A stretch of DNA of 37,651 nt from Myxococcales bacterium (GTDB lineage Bacteria; Myxococcota_A; Polyangia; GCA-2747355). The notes beneath the pieces are model-generated. The model did no database searches, was not told where the DNA came from, and saw only the letters and a program-made list of their open reading frames with translations. A program made the translations under genes and the position numbers. The stretch spans positions 1-37,651 of the forward strand of contig JAGQIK010000056.1 in assembly GCA_020431405.1 (NCBI GenBank), in the 5' to 3' direction. Of this stretch, positions 14,181 to 23,309 are shown piece after piece. Each line of letters starts with the position of its first letter. Position 1 is the first letter of the stretch.

Positions 14181-15053
14181 GTGGCTTGGCTGCGCTTCGT
14201 GCTGCTCGCGTCGATGCTGCTGCATGGCGCGTGCGCCGACTGGTTCTTGTTGTTTCCGCGCCGCGCGCGCTACACGCCGCGCGCGGCGACGCGCCACTTG
14301 ATCGCCTTCGAAGGCGGGCGGCTCGAGGCCTTCAGCTGGCCTGCACCGTGCCCGTGCGCGCTGCATCGCGGTCATCGTCGGCGTCGGCGTGGGCGTGATC
14401 GGCGCTGCTGTGCGGGGCGGCGCGCCAAGCCGCAGCTCTACTTGCTCGAGTTCACCGGCAACGCGGGCCTGGCGCAGTACGGCTCGTCGTTCGCGCCAGC
14501 GCTGTGGCCGCTGGCGGTGGAGGTGTGGCGCGTCAACTACCCGGGGTTCGGCAACAGCAGCAAGCCCTATGGCCTGCGACGCATCGGGCCCGCCGCGCGC
14601 GCCGCCTTCGACGCGCTAGCGCAGGTCGCGGGTTCGACACCGATCGTCGTGGCCGGCAACAGCATGGGCTGTCTGGCCGCGCTGCACCTCGCGGCGCGTC
14701 GCGACGTCGCCGGCGTGGTGGTCGCCAACGTGCCGCCACTGCGCGAGCTGATGCTGCAGCGCTATGGCTTCATCTTCGCGCTGCCCTTCGCGCTGCAGGT
14801 GCCGCTCGACATCGACGCGCACATCAACGCGCGGCGAACGCGCGGTGCGCCCGCGCTGTTCTTCACGGCGCAGCGAGACCGACTGGTGCCGCCCGGCTTT
14901 CAGCGCGAGGTGTTCGAAGACTATCGCGGGCCGCGCCGTCGCATCGTCGTGCGAGGCGCGGGGCACAACTCGCGTCTGTACCGCGACCGCCATCGTTTCG
15001 ACAGCGGCGTGCGCTGGCTCGTGGCTCGGCTGCGCTCGAGCGCTCGCAGGTAG
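14181..15053 (+). CDS. Alpha/beta hydrolase, membrane- or lipid-anchored
   Basis: Serine hydrolase of the alpha/beta fold, 290 residues, substrate unknown. The nucleophile elbow G-N-S-M-G gives Ser161, TAQRDRLVP gives the likely acid Asp233, and GAGHNS gives His262. The oxyanion-side motif is LEFTGNAG. The N-terminal 20 residues are hydrophobic and end LLHGAC, which could be a weak lipobox (Cys18) or an uncleaved anchor. The start is GTG at 14181, 12 bp after the cytochrome stop. An unusual Cys/Arg/His-rich loop (residues 57-82) separates the first strands. It ends only 2 bp from the convergent HEAT-like gene, leaving no room for a terminator. Confidence 0.8.
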   Translation: MAWLRFVLLASMLLHGACADWFLLFPRRARYTPRAATRHLIAFEGGRLEAFSWPAPCPCALHRGHRRRRRGRDRRCCAGRRAKPQLYLLEFTGNAGLAQYGSSFAPALWPLAVEVWRVNYPGFGNSSKPYGLRRIGPAARAAFDALAQVAGSTPIVVAGNSMGCLAALHLAARRDVAGVVVANVPPLRELMLQRYGFIFALPFALQVPLDIDAHINARRTRGAPALFFTAQRDRLVPPGFQREVFEDYRGPRRRIVVRGAGHNSRLYRDRHRFDSGVRWLVARLRSSARR

Positions 15054-15055
15054 TG

Positions 15056-16408
15056 CTAACGGCACCAGCTCGGCGGGCTGGCATAGCTCGCGGCGGCGCA
15101 GCAGCGCCTGATGGCGCCGTGCATCGCGGCGGTCGAGGGGCCGCACAGCCGCTCGGATAGGCAAAGCGCCATCGCCGCGTTGGCTCGCGTGGCGTGCTTC
15201 ATCATGCCGCTGGTCGCTGCCGGCGTTCGGCCCGCCTCGGCGCGACAGACCGTCAGCGCGTAGCGCAGCCGTCGCGCCGCCGAGACGGCCGGCGGCGGCA
15301 CGCGCTGCGGCTGCGGGTAGAGATGCACCCGCAGCAGCTTGGCCTTGCTGCGGATCGCCGCCAGCACGCGCTGGTCGCGAGCTGCGAGCGCAACGTTCGC
15401 CAGCGACTTGGCCGCCGCCCGGCGCGCCGCGAAGCCGGACGCGTCGTCGCGCAGCACCGCCAGCAGCGCCGCGTGTTGGCTGGCGTTGGCCGCACCACCC
15501 ACCGCCGCGATCGCGTCGAGCACGGTGCGCATACGCGAGGTGTTCTGCCAGCGCCCGTCGCGCGGGATCTGCGCCAGCAGCGCCAACAGCTCGGGCCGGG
15601 CCGCCGCCGCGGTCTTGCCGATCTTGCCCACCGCCCAGGCGATCCGCACGCGGCCATCGACGAGCCCGCGTCCGAGCAGGCCGCGCAGCGCGCTGACCGC
15701 CGGCGCCGCGCCCGCACCGAGCGCTGCCAAGGCGCTCACGGCGGCGCTCCGATGGCGCGCGTCGGTCAACAGTGGCACCAGCGCTGTGGCCACCACGGCG
15801 CCGCGGCCGCGCGCGGCGCGCACGGCGTCGATGGCGCGCCCGCACAGTGGGTGCGTCTGCACGAGCAGCGGCCGCAAGGCGAGCAGCCCAGCGCGGACGT
15901 ACGGCGCGAGCTCGGCGTAGCGCCCGCAGGTGGTCCGCTCGCGCGCAGCGACCTCGGCCAGCGTGCCGATGGCCGCGCTGGCGCCGCGCTGATCGCGCGC
16001 GCCGATGGCCGCGACGAGCCGCCGGTGCAGCGCGCGCCAGCCGGCGGCCGAGCCCCTGCCGGTGAGGCGGCTGCACAGCAGCTTGGTCATGACACTTGGC
16101 AGCTGCAGCGCGCCGCGCCGCTTCATCGCGCGCAGCACGCGTCGCGCCGCGTGCAGGCCGTACCCTTCGAGCTGATCTTCGGCGGCAAGCTGCAGGCACA
16201 GGTTGCGCCGCTGCCGGCGGTGCACGATCGCGCCGATCATCTGCGGCACCGCCGCGCGCCCACGCCGGCGCCACTTTCTACGCGCGCGCGCGGCCTCGGC
16301 GCGCTCCGAGTCGGTGCAAAACTGTCCGCCGCCGTGCGCGACGCTGCTCGTGGCGACGGTCACGGCGAGCGCGGCGCCGGCGATCCAGGCGGCTGAGCTT
16401 CGAGTCAT
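15056..16408 (-). CDS. Exported HEAT-like repeat protein (450 aa)
   Basis: The signal peptide (residues 1-26, ending SSVAHG) leads into an all-helical, Ala/Leu/Arg-rich protein. Residues about 150-370 show HEAT/armadillo-like pairs, such as ALVPLLTDARHRSAAVSALA, SALRGLLGRGLVDGRVRIAW, AVGKIGKTAAAARPELLALL and LAVLRDDASGFAARRAAAKS. HEAT repeats are protein-binding scaffolds. The C-terminal 60 residues carry seven Cys (for example CLSERLCGP, IRRCCAAAS and a final WCR), probably disulfide-bonded. The ATG at 16408 has an AGGA site upstream. Its binding partner is not predictable. Confidence 0.7.
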   Translation of the reverse strand: MTRSSAAWIAGAALAVTVATSSVAHGGGQFCTDSERAEAARARRKWRRRGRAAVPQMIGAIVHRRQRRNLCLQLAAEDQLEGYGLHAARRVLRAMKRRGALQLPSVMTKLLCSRLTGRGSAAGWRALHRRLVAAIGARDQRGASAAIGTLAEVAARERTTCGRYAELAPYVRAGLLALRPLLVQTHPLCGRAIDAVRAARGRGAVVATALVPLLTDARHRSAAVSALAALGAGAAPAVSALRGLLGRGLVDGRVRIAWAVGKIGKTAAAARPELLALLAQIPRDGRWQNTSRMRTVLDAIAAVGGAANASQHAALLAVLRDDASGFAARRAAAKSLANVALAARDQRVLAAIRSKAKLLRVHLYPQPQRVPPPAVSAARRLRYALTVCRAEAGRTPAATSGMMKHATRANAAMALCLSERLCGPSTAAMHGAIRRCCAAASYASPPSWCR

Positions 16409-16502
16409 GCCCGTCCTACGCGAACGTGGCGCCGATATTTCCGCGTGGCAGAGAAAACAGCGTTAGGTACTCTCACCCACACCGACGATCGGAGGGCAAT
16501 CG

Positions 16503-18230
16503 ATGGCAGAGCAGCGCAATCGCATCGACCTGGCGCGCGACGATCTGGCGCGCTGGCAATCCGAAAAGCCCGACAACTACTGGGAGGCGGATCCGAACAT
16601 CCGCGATGTGCTGCGCATGCACATGGGGGCGCGTTACGACGCGCAGCTCGAGGCGCTGCGCGCCACCGGCGCAGAGGCCGCGACAGCCATCGACGCGTTG
16701 GCGCGGCTCTCCAACCGCGACGAGAACCTCCCGCTGCTCGACACCTACGACGGCATCGGCCGGCGCGTCGACGAGGTGCGCTTTCACCCGTCCTATCACG
16801 CGCTGGGTGAGAAGCTGTGGGCCACCGGCGTGCTGGCGGCGCTCGGCGAGCCCGGCGGCGAGGTCGCCTGCGGCGCGCGCGGCTACCTGCTGGCGCACAA
16901 CGGCGAGGCGGGTCACCTCTGTCCGGTGGCCTGCACCGCGGGGCTGATCAAGCTGCTGCAGCAGGTCGGCTCGGTGGCGCAGCGCGAGCGCTATCTCGGG
17001 CGGCTGCTCAGCACCGACTACGCCGAGCGACTGCACGCCTCGCAGTTTGTCACCGAGGTGCAGGGCGGCTCCGACGTGGGCGCCAACGACACGATGGCGA
17101 CGCCGGATCCCGAGCGGCCGGGCATGTATCGGCTCAGCGGCGAGAAGTGGTTCTGCTCGGTGGCCGACGCCAACGTGTTCGTGGTGACGGCGCGACTCGC
17201 AGACGGCCCCGACGGGACGGCGGGGCTTGGCCTCTTCATCGTGCCGCGTCACGTCGACGGCGAGCTCAACGGCTTTTCGATCCGGCGCCTCAAGTACAAG
17301 CTCGGCACGCGCTCGATGGCGTCGGGCGAGATCGACTTTCGCGGCGCCCTCGCCGAGCCCGTCGGCGATCTCTCGCGCGGCTTCAAGACCCTCGTCAGCG
17401 TCGTGCTCGACACGTCGCGCGTGCAGAACGCCGTCGTCACGGCGGGCGTGATGCGGCGCGCCTACGTCGAGGCGCAGACCTTCGCGCGCGCGCGTCGCGC
17501 CTTCGGCCGGCCGATCATCGAGCACGCCATGGTGCAGCAGACGCTGGCGCGCATGCGCGTGATGACCAGCGCCGCGGTGGCGTCGACCTTCCGCATCATG
17601 GCGATCACCGATCGGCTCGCCGCCGGCGAAGGGGGCGACGATCTCGCCGCCGCCCGCCGCACGCACGTCAACATCAACAAATACTGGACGTCGCTGTGGT
17701 GCACGCGCGTCGTGCGCGACGGCATCGAGGTGCTCGGCGGCAACGGCGCCATCGAGGAGTTTTCCGTGCTGCCACGGCTATACCGCGACAGCATCGTGCT
17801 CGAGAGCTGGGAGGGCACGCACAACACGCTGTGCGCGCAGGTGCTGCGCGACTTCGCGCAACGCAAGCTGCACCAGCCGTGGCTGCGCGAGGTCGAAGCG
17901 GCACTCGCCGCGGTATCGGCCGAGCACGTCGGCGCGCACCATGCCCGCGCCAAGACGCTGCTCGCCGACGTCAGCGCGCGCATCGAGCGCCTGCTGACCT
18001 TCGACGCGGCGCACGCGACGCTCTACGTGCGCCACGTCGTCGATCAGATGTGTCTGCTGCAAGGCTACAGCGCCCTGCTGCTCGAGCTGTCGTGGCAGAG
18101 CGAGCAGGGGATCGCCTCGGACAAGGCGCTGCTGGTCGAGCTCTACCGCCGACTGTTCATCGACGAAGGTGATCCGATGGAGCAGCTCGACCTGCCCGAG
18201 CTCTACCGCCGCGCCAGCGCGCAGCTCTGA
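16503..18230 (+). CDS. Acyl-CoA dehydrogenase family protein, AidB-like (575 aa)
   Basis: FAD-dependent oxidation of acyl-CoA or a related thioester, or an AidB-like role. Family motifs are FVTEVQGGSDVGAN (FAD/substrate loop, about 182-195), GEKWFCS (213-219), RRAFGRPI (331-338), EVLGGNGAIEE (409-419), RLYRDS (425-430) and WEGTHN (436-441). Glu437 in WEGT occupies the catalytic-base position of YEGT in classical acyl-CoA dehydrogenases. The WEG motif, the extended N-terminus and the C-terminal helical region (about 455-575) match the AidB subgroup more than the short 380-residue enzymes. GGAGG lies 9 bases before the ATG. It stands alone between a divergent and a convergent gene. Confidence 0.88.
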   Translation: MAEQRNRIDLARDDLARWQSEKPDNYWEADPNIRDVLRMHMGARYDAQLEALRATGAEAATAIDALARLSNRDENLPLLDTYDGIGRRVDEVRFHPSYHALGEKLWATGVLAALGEPGGEVACGARGYLLAHNGEAGHLCPVACTAGLIKLLQQVGSVAQRERYLGRLLSTDYAERLHASQFVTEVQGGSDVGANDTMATPDPERPGMYRLSGEKWFCSVADANVFVVTARLADGPDGTAGLGLFIVPRHVDGELNGFSIRRLKYKLGTRSMASGEIDFRGALAEPVGDLSRGFKTLVSVVLDTSRVQNAVVTAGVMRRAYVEAQTFARARRAFGRPIIEHAMVQQTLARMRVMTSAAVASTFRIMAITDRLAAGEGGDDLAAARRTHVNINKYWTSLWCTRVVRDGIEVLGGNGAIEEFSVLPRLYRDSIVLESWEGTHNTLCAQVLRDFAQRKLHQPWLREVEAALAAVSAEHVGAHHARAKTLLADVSARIERLLTFDAAHATLYVRHVVDQMCLLQGYSALLLELSWQSEQGIASDKALLVELYRRLFIDEGDPMEQLDLPELYRRASAQL

Positions 18231-18234
18231 GCCG

Positions 18235-18752
18235 CTAGAGCGGACAGACCCGCGTGCCGTTGACGTCGAAGCCCTTGTCCTCCTCGGCGCGCAGCTGCTT
18301 GGTCTGCGTGTAGCTCCTGTCGCCGATCCGAAAGGTCACTTCGAGCGTGCCTTCAAAATCGCCCGACGCGGGGTGATCCGCGCCTGCTTGCCCGCTGCAC
18401 GCCACGCTCAGGTGATACAGCACGCCGGCATTGGCATCGAAGGTGAGGGCCAACTGATTGATCGGAGTGCTGCTGTCGGCCTGAAGCGCACAGCCTGCCC
18501 CCAGCGTCGTGGCGCTGACCGCGACGTTGTTTGCCGCGGTCAAGAGCTGCACGGACTCGAATGCCACCTTCGCATCGGCACGGGTCGATAGTTCGATGCC
18601 AGCGACGAGCGTGCGCCGCCCGCTACCACCGGCGCCACAGTATTATAGAGCGCGCTCGTGATGTTGATCGTGTCGTTGCCCACGGGTTCGCGCTTTCCGC
18701 AGCCCGTCGCGATCAGCAGCGTGGCCAGCAGCGCGACGAATAGTCTTGCCAT
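18235..18752 (-). pseudogene. Putative lipoprotein gene interrupted by one frameshift
   Basis: The N-terminal part starts at ATG 18752 with signal peptide [18 protein letters not shown] (Cys18) and runs to about GNDTINITSALYNTVAPVV. In the normal frame it ends at 18540. The C-terminal part is in another minus frame, open from about 18655 to the stop at 18235, and contains RTLVAGIELSTRADAKVAFE and FEGTLEVTFRIGDRSY. The two fit as one protein of roughly 170 residues if one base is gained or lost near 18610-18635, a G/C-run area. Neither fragment alone looks complete. The product would be a small beta-rich lipoprotein of unknown function. The stop lies 4 bp from the acyl-CoA dehydrogenase stop; CCGCT-AG-AGCGG at 18232-18243 may form a small shared hairpin. 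Confidence 0.65.
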
Positions 18753-18875
18753 CAGAGCTCCCTCCTGCCCGTTGAACCTCGGCTGGAAGCAACTGCTGAT
18801 CCAGCGCGCCGTCTACGTTCAAGGCGGCGAATGTGCAGTCTCGCGTCGCCCAGCGAGGCAGACCACGCCAAGGCC

Positions 18876-18887
18876 GTCCCATGGGAC
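18876..18887. promoter_or_regulatory. 12-bp perfect palindrome in a divergent promoter region
   Basis: GTCCCATGGGAC lies in the 216-bp gap between the frameshifted lipoprotein gene (minus, ATG 18752) and the glycerophosphodiesterase-like gene (plus, ATG 18969). It could be an operator for either gene, but a 12-bp palindrome is weak evidence in such GC-rich DNA. Confidence 0.3.
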
Positions 18888-18968
18888 AACGAGCGCGCAT
18901 CGCCTCTGTTTTCGGGCGATTGCGCGCTGGTACACGCGCTGCAACTGGCGTCCTCGATGGAGGGGCCG

Positions 18969-21170
18969 ATGAGCACGCGCGCGATCTCGAGAGCGATGAC
19001 GGTGATTGTGTTGGCTGCCGCGACGGCAGGCTGCGGCGGGCTCGAGCCGGCGCAGAGCGACTCGCCACCGCCGACGACGACCAAGCGCGCCGCCGCGCTG
19101 AGCACGCCGGTCTGCGGCAGCAACGGCCCGCGCGACTTTCTCGTCATCGGCCACAAGGGCGCACCCTACGATCGCTGCGAGAACACCATCGACAGCTTCC
19201 GCACGGCCCTCGCGCAGGGCGCCAACGCCATCGAGCTCGACCTGTCACTCACCTCCGACGGCCGCGTGGTGGTCTGGCACGACTGGTCGCCCGACTCGCC
19301 GGTGGCGCTGGCCCGCCAGACCGCGAGCGGCTACGAGCTGTGTCGGCCCTACGTGCCCGACGTGTTCTCCAGTCACCGCAAACCCGTCGATCAGCTCAGC
19401 CTCTCCGAGCTGAGGCAGCACTACGGCTACACGCGTCAAAGCTTCGCCTGCAGCCTCAGCCCGTTCTGCACGGTGCACAAGACCGCCGACGTGATCCCGA
19501 CCATCGAGGACGTGGTGGGTCTGACCGCGCCCGATCGGCGCCTGCGCTACCTGTTCTTCGACGTCAAGGTCCCGTCCGGTCAGCCGCAGCTCGCCGTGCG
19601 CATCCTCGAGGTGACGGTCGCCGCGCTGCAGGCGCGCGGGCTTTTGCACAAGGCGGTGTTCATGAGCCCGCACGCGGCGGTTTACACCGCCATGCGCGCG
19701 CGCGCCGGCCAGCTCGCGCCCTTGTACCCTGGCGCGCCGATCCGCGTCTCCTTCGACCGCGAGGTGGCGCAGATCGTGATCGCCAACTATGCGGATTGGT
19801 CGAGCGTGACGCCCAACACGGCGTCGACGCCGCCCAACCGATTCGCCCCCATCGGCCAGCCGGCGCTGCCGGCGGCTTCGGCGCTGCAGTTCTTCACGCT
19901 CGTCGATCGCGAGATCGGCCTGCGCGACGCGCACAACGCTGGGCGCGCGGCCAACGACAAGCTCAAGCTCATCGCCTGGACCATCGATTCGAGCACCGAC
20001 CTGTGCACGCTCATCGGCAAGGGCGTCGACGGCATCCTCACCAACTATCCGGCGCGCCTCGCCGGCATCGTCGCGCCGTGGTTTCCGAGCTCGCCCAAGC
20101 ACGGCTGCCCGATCGGCACGCTCAACGAGTACAGCGAATGTGTCGCCAGCTGCTCGCCCACCACGACCGAAAACGCCGGCTTCTGCGGGCACACCTGCGA
20201 CCCCAACCTGCCCAGCTACGGGCCGCAGATCGAGGTCTGTGATGGCATCGACAACGACTGCGACGGACAGGTCGACGAGGGCTACACCGACAGCGACGGC
20301 GACGGCACACCCGACTGCACCGATCCGGACGACGACGGCGACGGCATCGCCGACGTCGCCGACAACTGCCCGACGGTGGCCAACCGCGGGCAAGAAGACC
20401 GCGACGGCGACGGCATCGGCGACGCGTGCGATTCGTGCCCCGACGACCCGGGCAACGACAGCGACAACGACGGCATCTGCGGCGACGTCGACAACTGTCC
20501 GACGCGCTGGAACCGAGGGCAGCAGGACAACGACGGTGACGGCATCGGCGACGCCTGCGACCCCGACGACGACAACGACGGCTTGCCCGACGTCGCCGAC
20601 AACTGCCCGCTGCTCGCCACCAAGAACACCAACGACGCCGACGGCGACGGCGTGGGCGACGCGTGCGACAACTGCCCCAACACGCCCAATCCCGACCAGG
20701 CCAACCACGACACGGATCCGCAGGGCGACGCCTGCGACCTCGACGACGACAACGACGGCGTGCCCGACACCAAAGACAACTGCCCGTGGGTCCCCAACCC
20801 CGACCAGAAGAACAGCGGCGGCGGCCCCGAAGGCGACGCCTGCACGAAGCTGACCTCGTGGCCCGCGATCCGCACCGCGCTCGACGCGCGCGTCGAGGCG
20901 CTCGCCTTGCTGATGGCCAAGCAGGGGCTCGGCTGGCCCGTCGGCTGGGAGCCGCCAACGCCCTGCGAGGTGTGCCAGACCACGCCGTGGGATCGCTTCT
21001 ACCAGGCCGGGCTGCTCGCCGCGGGGCACTATCTCGGCGCCCACAAGCTCAGCGAGGCGCTCGCCGCTTCCGATGTGCTCGCCGTGCTGCTCGTCGACGG
21101 CGCCGTGCGCCACAACGACGCCACGCGCTACATCGACGAGCGCTGGGGCGAAAAGCAGACGAGCAAGTAG
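18969..21170 (+). CDS. Lipoprotein fusing a glycerophosphodiester phosphodiesterase domain with MopE-like and thrombospondin type 3 repeats
   Basis: A 733-residue protein with signal peptide ending TAG-C (Cys22). Residues about 57-370 form a GDPD-type TIM barrel: [18 protein letters not shown] (His62, Glu71, Asn72), [19 protein letters not shown] (Glu89, Asp91) and the terminal IAWTID...[10 protein letters not shown]. The usual HRG is HKG here. A Cys-rich joint leads to a MopE-like motif [18 protein letters not shown] (423-439). About five thrombospondin type 3 units (D-x-D-x-D-G-x-x-D-x-x-D-N-C-P, 441-625) follow and should bind calcium. A helical domain of about 105 residues ends the protein. 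GGAGGGG upstream supports the ATG at 18969. Expected activity is hydrolysis of glycerophosphodiesters outside the cytoplasm. Confidence 0.88.
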   Translation: MSTRAISRAMTVIVLAAATAGCGGLEPAQSDSPPPTTTKRAAALSTPVCGSNGPRDFLVIGHKGAPYDRCENTIDSFRTALAQGANAIELDLSLTSDGRVVVWHDWSPDSPVALARQTASGYELCRPYVPDVFSSHRKPVDQLSLSELRQHYGYTRQSFACSLSPFCTVHKTADVIPTIEDVVGLTAPDRRLRYLFFDVKVPSGQPQLAVRILEVTVAALQARGLLHKAVFMSPHAAVYTAMRARAGQLAPLYPGAPIRVSFDREVAQIVIANYADWSSVTPNTASTPPNRFAPIGQPALPAASALQFFTLVDREIGLRDAHNAGRAANDKLKLIAWTIDSSTDLCTLIGKGVDGILTNYPARLAGIVAPWFPSSPKHGCPIGTLNEYSECVASCSPTTTENAGFCGHTCDPNLPSYGPQIEVCDGIDNDCDGQVDEGYTDSDGDGTPDCTDPDDDGDGIADVADNCPTVANRGQEDRDGDGIGDACDSCPDDPGNDSDNDGICGDVDNCPTRWNRGQQDNDGDGIGDACDPDDDNDGLPDVADNCPLLATKNTNDADGDGVGDACDNCPNTPNPDQANHDTDPQGDACDLDDDNDGVPDTKDNCPWVPNPDQKNSGGGPEGDACTKLTSWPAIRTALDARVEALALLMAKQGLGWPVGWEPPTPCEVCQTTPWDRFYQAGLLAAGHYLGAHKLSEALAASDVLAVLLVDGAVRHNDATRYIDERWGEKQTSK

Positions 21171-21184
21171 CCGCGGCGTCGCGG
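21171..21184. terminator. Small hairpin between convergent genes
   Basis: CCGCG-GCGT-CGCGG directly follows the stop at 21170 and precedes the kinase stop at 21190. The stem has only 5 bp and no T-run, so a bidirectional terminator role is possible but weak. Confidence 0.3.
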
Positions 21185-21189
21185 CCGGC

Positions 21190-23217
21190 TCAGGACTCGC
21201 CCTCGGCGCGCACCCACAGCAGCCCGACGAGCGCCACCGACAGCGTGTTGGCGACCGTCAGGCTCCCTACCGCCAGGCGAGGCCAGATCATCGCGACGAC
21301 GAGGCCCGCGGCGCAGGGCAGCGCGCCGTAGAACAGGTGCCGGTTGAGCGCGATGGCGCACGCGATGTAGAGCAGCCCGAGCACCAGCATGTGGATCACC
21401 GCGGCCGTCTCGTGGTTGACGGGCAGCAGCAGCACCACCAGCCAGACGGCGCACAAGCCCAAACAGCCCGCCACGAAGACGCCGGCGAGGCGCCGGTTGA
21501 GGGCGGTGTCGAAGACGCGGGCGCGCAGCGCGAAGAGCGTCCCGCAGGCGACCACCGTAAACGCGCTGGTGGTCACCAGGCCGATGGCCTTGCGCGAGAG
21601 GCCAGCCATCTGCGACAGCCACGTGCCCAGCAGCGCGGTTCCGACGATCACCAAGGCGCCCGCCGCGAGCATCCGGCCGCGGCGCTGCGATCCGACGCGC
21701 TCGTCGTGGTCACGCTCGAGCGAGACGAGCTTGGCCTGCGCCTGCGCTTCGTCGGCACGACGCGCGCGCGCATGCTCGAGCCGCGCGCGGAGCTGTGGCG
21801 CGTCGTCTCGCAGCTCGGAGAGCAGAAGCTCCGCGGCGTTGATGTTGTCCTGATCGAGCTCGACCTGCACGAGGATGCGCTTGCACTGCTCGAGCAGCTC
21901 GATGGCCGCGGGAAGCTCCGGCCAGGTCTGCAGCGCGCTGCGCAAGGCGAAGCGACACTCGGCGGCGAGATCGTAGACGTGGCGCAGCCCGTCGCGATCG
22001 ATCTCTCGTGCCGCGCCCGCGCCCGCGCCCGTGCCCGCGCGCAGGTGCTCGGCACTTTCGACCGCCGCGCGCAGCTGCGCCAGTCGCTCGGCGGCTGCGT
22101 CGACCAGCGCGAGGGCGCTGCGCCGTTCGAGAAAGCGCTCGATAGCGCGCTTGAGCTCGTCCACCGACGCGTGGCGCTGCTTCGGGTCGCGCGTCGTGGC
22201 GCGGTTTGCGATGGCTGCCAGCTCGGGCGGCACCGAGACGTCGTAGTCGACGGGCGCGCAGCGATAGGCCGCGCAGAGGGTGGCCAGCAGGTTGCCGCCG
22301 CGGTGGCGCATGGCGCCGGTGAGCAGCTCGTGCAGCGTCGCGCCGAGCAGAAACACGTCGGTGCGCACCGACAGCGGCGCCCGCGCGCCGCCGTTCTCGC
22401 CGGTGATCTCGGCGGGCACCATCTCGGGCGCCAGGTAGCCGGCGGTGCCGACCAGCTCGTCGTCGCGCGCGTGACCGTCGTCATCGAGCTCGATGCCGAT
22501 GCCCCAGTCGAGCAGGTAGACCTCGCCGAAGCTGCCGATCATCACGTTGTCGGTCTTGATGTCGCGATGCAGCACGCCGCGGCTGTGGGCGAAGCGCACG
22601 GCGTCACAGACCCGCAGCAGCACCTCGAGGTGAAACTCGAGGCGATCGCCGCCGTGTTGCTGCCACGCGGGGTGATCGCTGTCGCGGATCAGCGCGCGCC
22701 AGCTCGTGCCGCTGATGCGCTTCATCACCAGCAGCGGCCGCCCCGCGTGATCGCGTCCCAGTGCGTGCACCGGCACGATCGCCGGGTGCTCGAGCCGTCC
22801 GGTGATCACGCCCTCGCGCACGAGCGCCGTGTCGGAGCGACGCGAGACGTCGCTGGCGTTGGCGTTGGCGCTCGGCGCCGCCGCGGCCCTGGGCCGCTTG
22901 ATCGCGACCTCGCGACCGAGCGAGCGCTGCCGCGCCAGCTCGACGACGCCCATGCCGCCGGTGCCGATGCGCTCGATGATCTCGAGATCCGCGGTGCCGC
23001 GCGTGGACCCCGCGCCGCCTTCGCCGCCGAGCGTGATCGCCGGCAGCTCCTCGAGCGCCTTCGCGCCCGCGGCGTCGGTTGGCGGCAGCGTCGCACTGCT
23101 CGCCGCCAAACGCGGGCGGATCGTCGCGCCGTGGGGCAGATCGACGGGCAGCGTGCGGTCGGCTACCAGCGCCGCGAGCGTCCTTTCGAGCCCCTCGTTG
23201 TCATCCATCATCGCCAT
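21190..23217 (-). CDS. Membrane Ser/Thr protein kinase
   Basis: Eukaryotic-type kinase of 675 residues. The kinase domain (about 78-370) has a Gly loop GTGGMGVV at 85-92, VAIK with Lys107, HRDIKTDN at 217-224 with catalytic Asp219, DWG at 237-239 in place of DFG, and GYLAPE at 260-265. DWG is a known variant among bacterial kinases, and all catalytic residues are present. A helical region of about 150 residues with EXXLXELR-type patterns follows (about 380-535). Six hydrophobic segments at about 545-670 anchor it in the inner membrane with the kinase domain in the cytoplasm. Possible partners include the FHA domain of the activator at 10853-12607. The exact start among clustered Met residues 1, 3 and 4 is uncertain. 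Confidence 0.9.
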   Translation of the reverse strand: MAMMDDNEGLERTLAALVADRTLPVDLPHGATIRPRLAASSATLPPTDAAGAKALEELPAITLGGEGGAGSTRGTADLEIIERIGTGGMGVVELARQRSLGREVAIKRPRAAAAPSANANASDVSRRSDTALVREGVITGRLEHPAIVPVHALGRDHAGRPLLVMKRISGTSWRALIRDSDHPAWQQHGGDRLEFHLEVLLRVCDAVRFAHSRGVLHRDIKTDNVMIGSFGEVYLLDWGIGIELDDDGHARDDELVGTAGYLAPEMVPAEITGENGGARAPLSVRTDVFLLGATLHELLTGAMRHRGGNLLATLCAAYRCAPVDYDVSVPPELAAIANRATTRDPKQRHASVDELKRAIERFLERRSALALVDAAAERLAQLRAAVESAEHLRAGTGAGAGAAREIDRDGLRHVYDLAAECRFALRSALQTWPELPAAIELLEQCKRILVQVELDQDNINAAELLLSELRDDAPQLRARLEHARARRADEAQAQAKLVSLERDHDERVGSQRRGRMLAAGALVIVGTALLGTWLSQMAGLSRKAIGLVTTSAFTVVACGTLFALRARVFDTALNRRLAGVFVAGCLGLCAVWLVVLLLPVNHETAAVIHMLVLGLLYIACAIALNRHLFYGALPCAAGLVVAMIWPRLAVGSLTVANTLSVALVGLLWVRAEGES

Positions 23218-23244
23218 CGCGCCGCGCGCGAGCCTAGCCAGCCC

Positions 23245-23260
23245 TACAAAAGTTTACAAA
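23245..23260. promoter_or_regulatory. Direct repeat in the efflux operon promoter region, candidate response-regulator site
   Basis: TACAAA-AGTT-TACAAA is a perfect 6-mer direct repeat with 10-bp period, about 50 bp before the ATG of the first efflux gene and within the 92-bp gap to the divergent kinase gene. OmpR/PhoB-family regulators typically bind such tandem repeats one helical turn apart. On the other strand it reads GTAAACTTTTGTAGG, a partial match to the CpxR pattern GTAAA-N5-GTAAA. The operon encodes a CpxAR-like pair, so autoregulation is plausible. Confidence 0.5.
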
Positions 23261-23309
23261 CTGGCGCTCGTCGCCACCCCTGCGCTGCGTTCTGCTCTGG
23301 CTGAACGTG

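Noticed and set aside
14340-14440. Possible double frameshift in the alpha/beta hydrolase, where another frame reads a hydrophobic VIVGVGVGVIG-like segment
   Set aside because: The main frame is open throughout, both flanks fit the hydrolase fold, and no family feature calls for a hydrophobic helix at this point. An odd Arg/Cys-rich loop is the simpler reading.
16429-16440. Shared GGCGCCGA(A)TATTT motif upstream of the acyl-CoA dehydrogenase (16429) and the Sel1-repeat gene (32132)
   Set aside because: The two sites differ by an indel, their distances to the start codons differ by about 10 bp, and the similarity is too short to call without a genome-wide scan.
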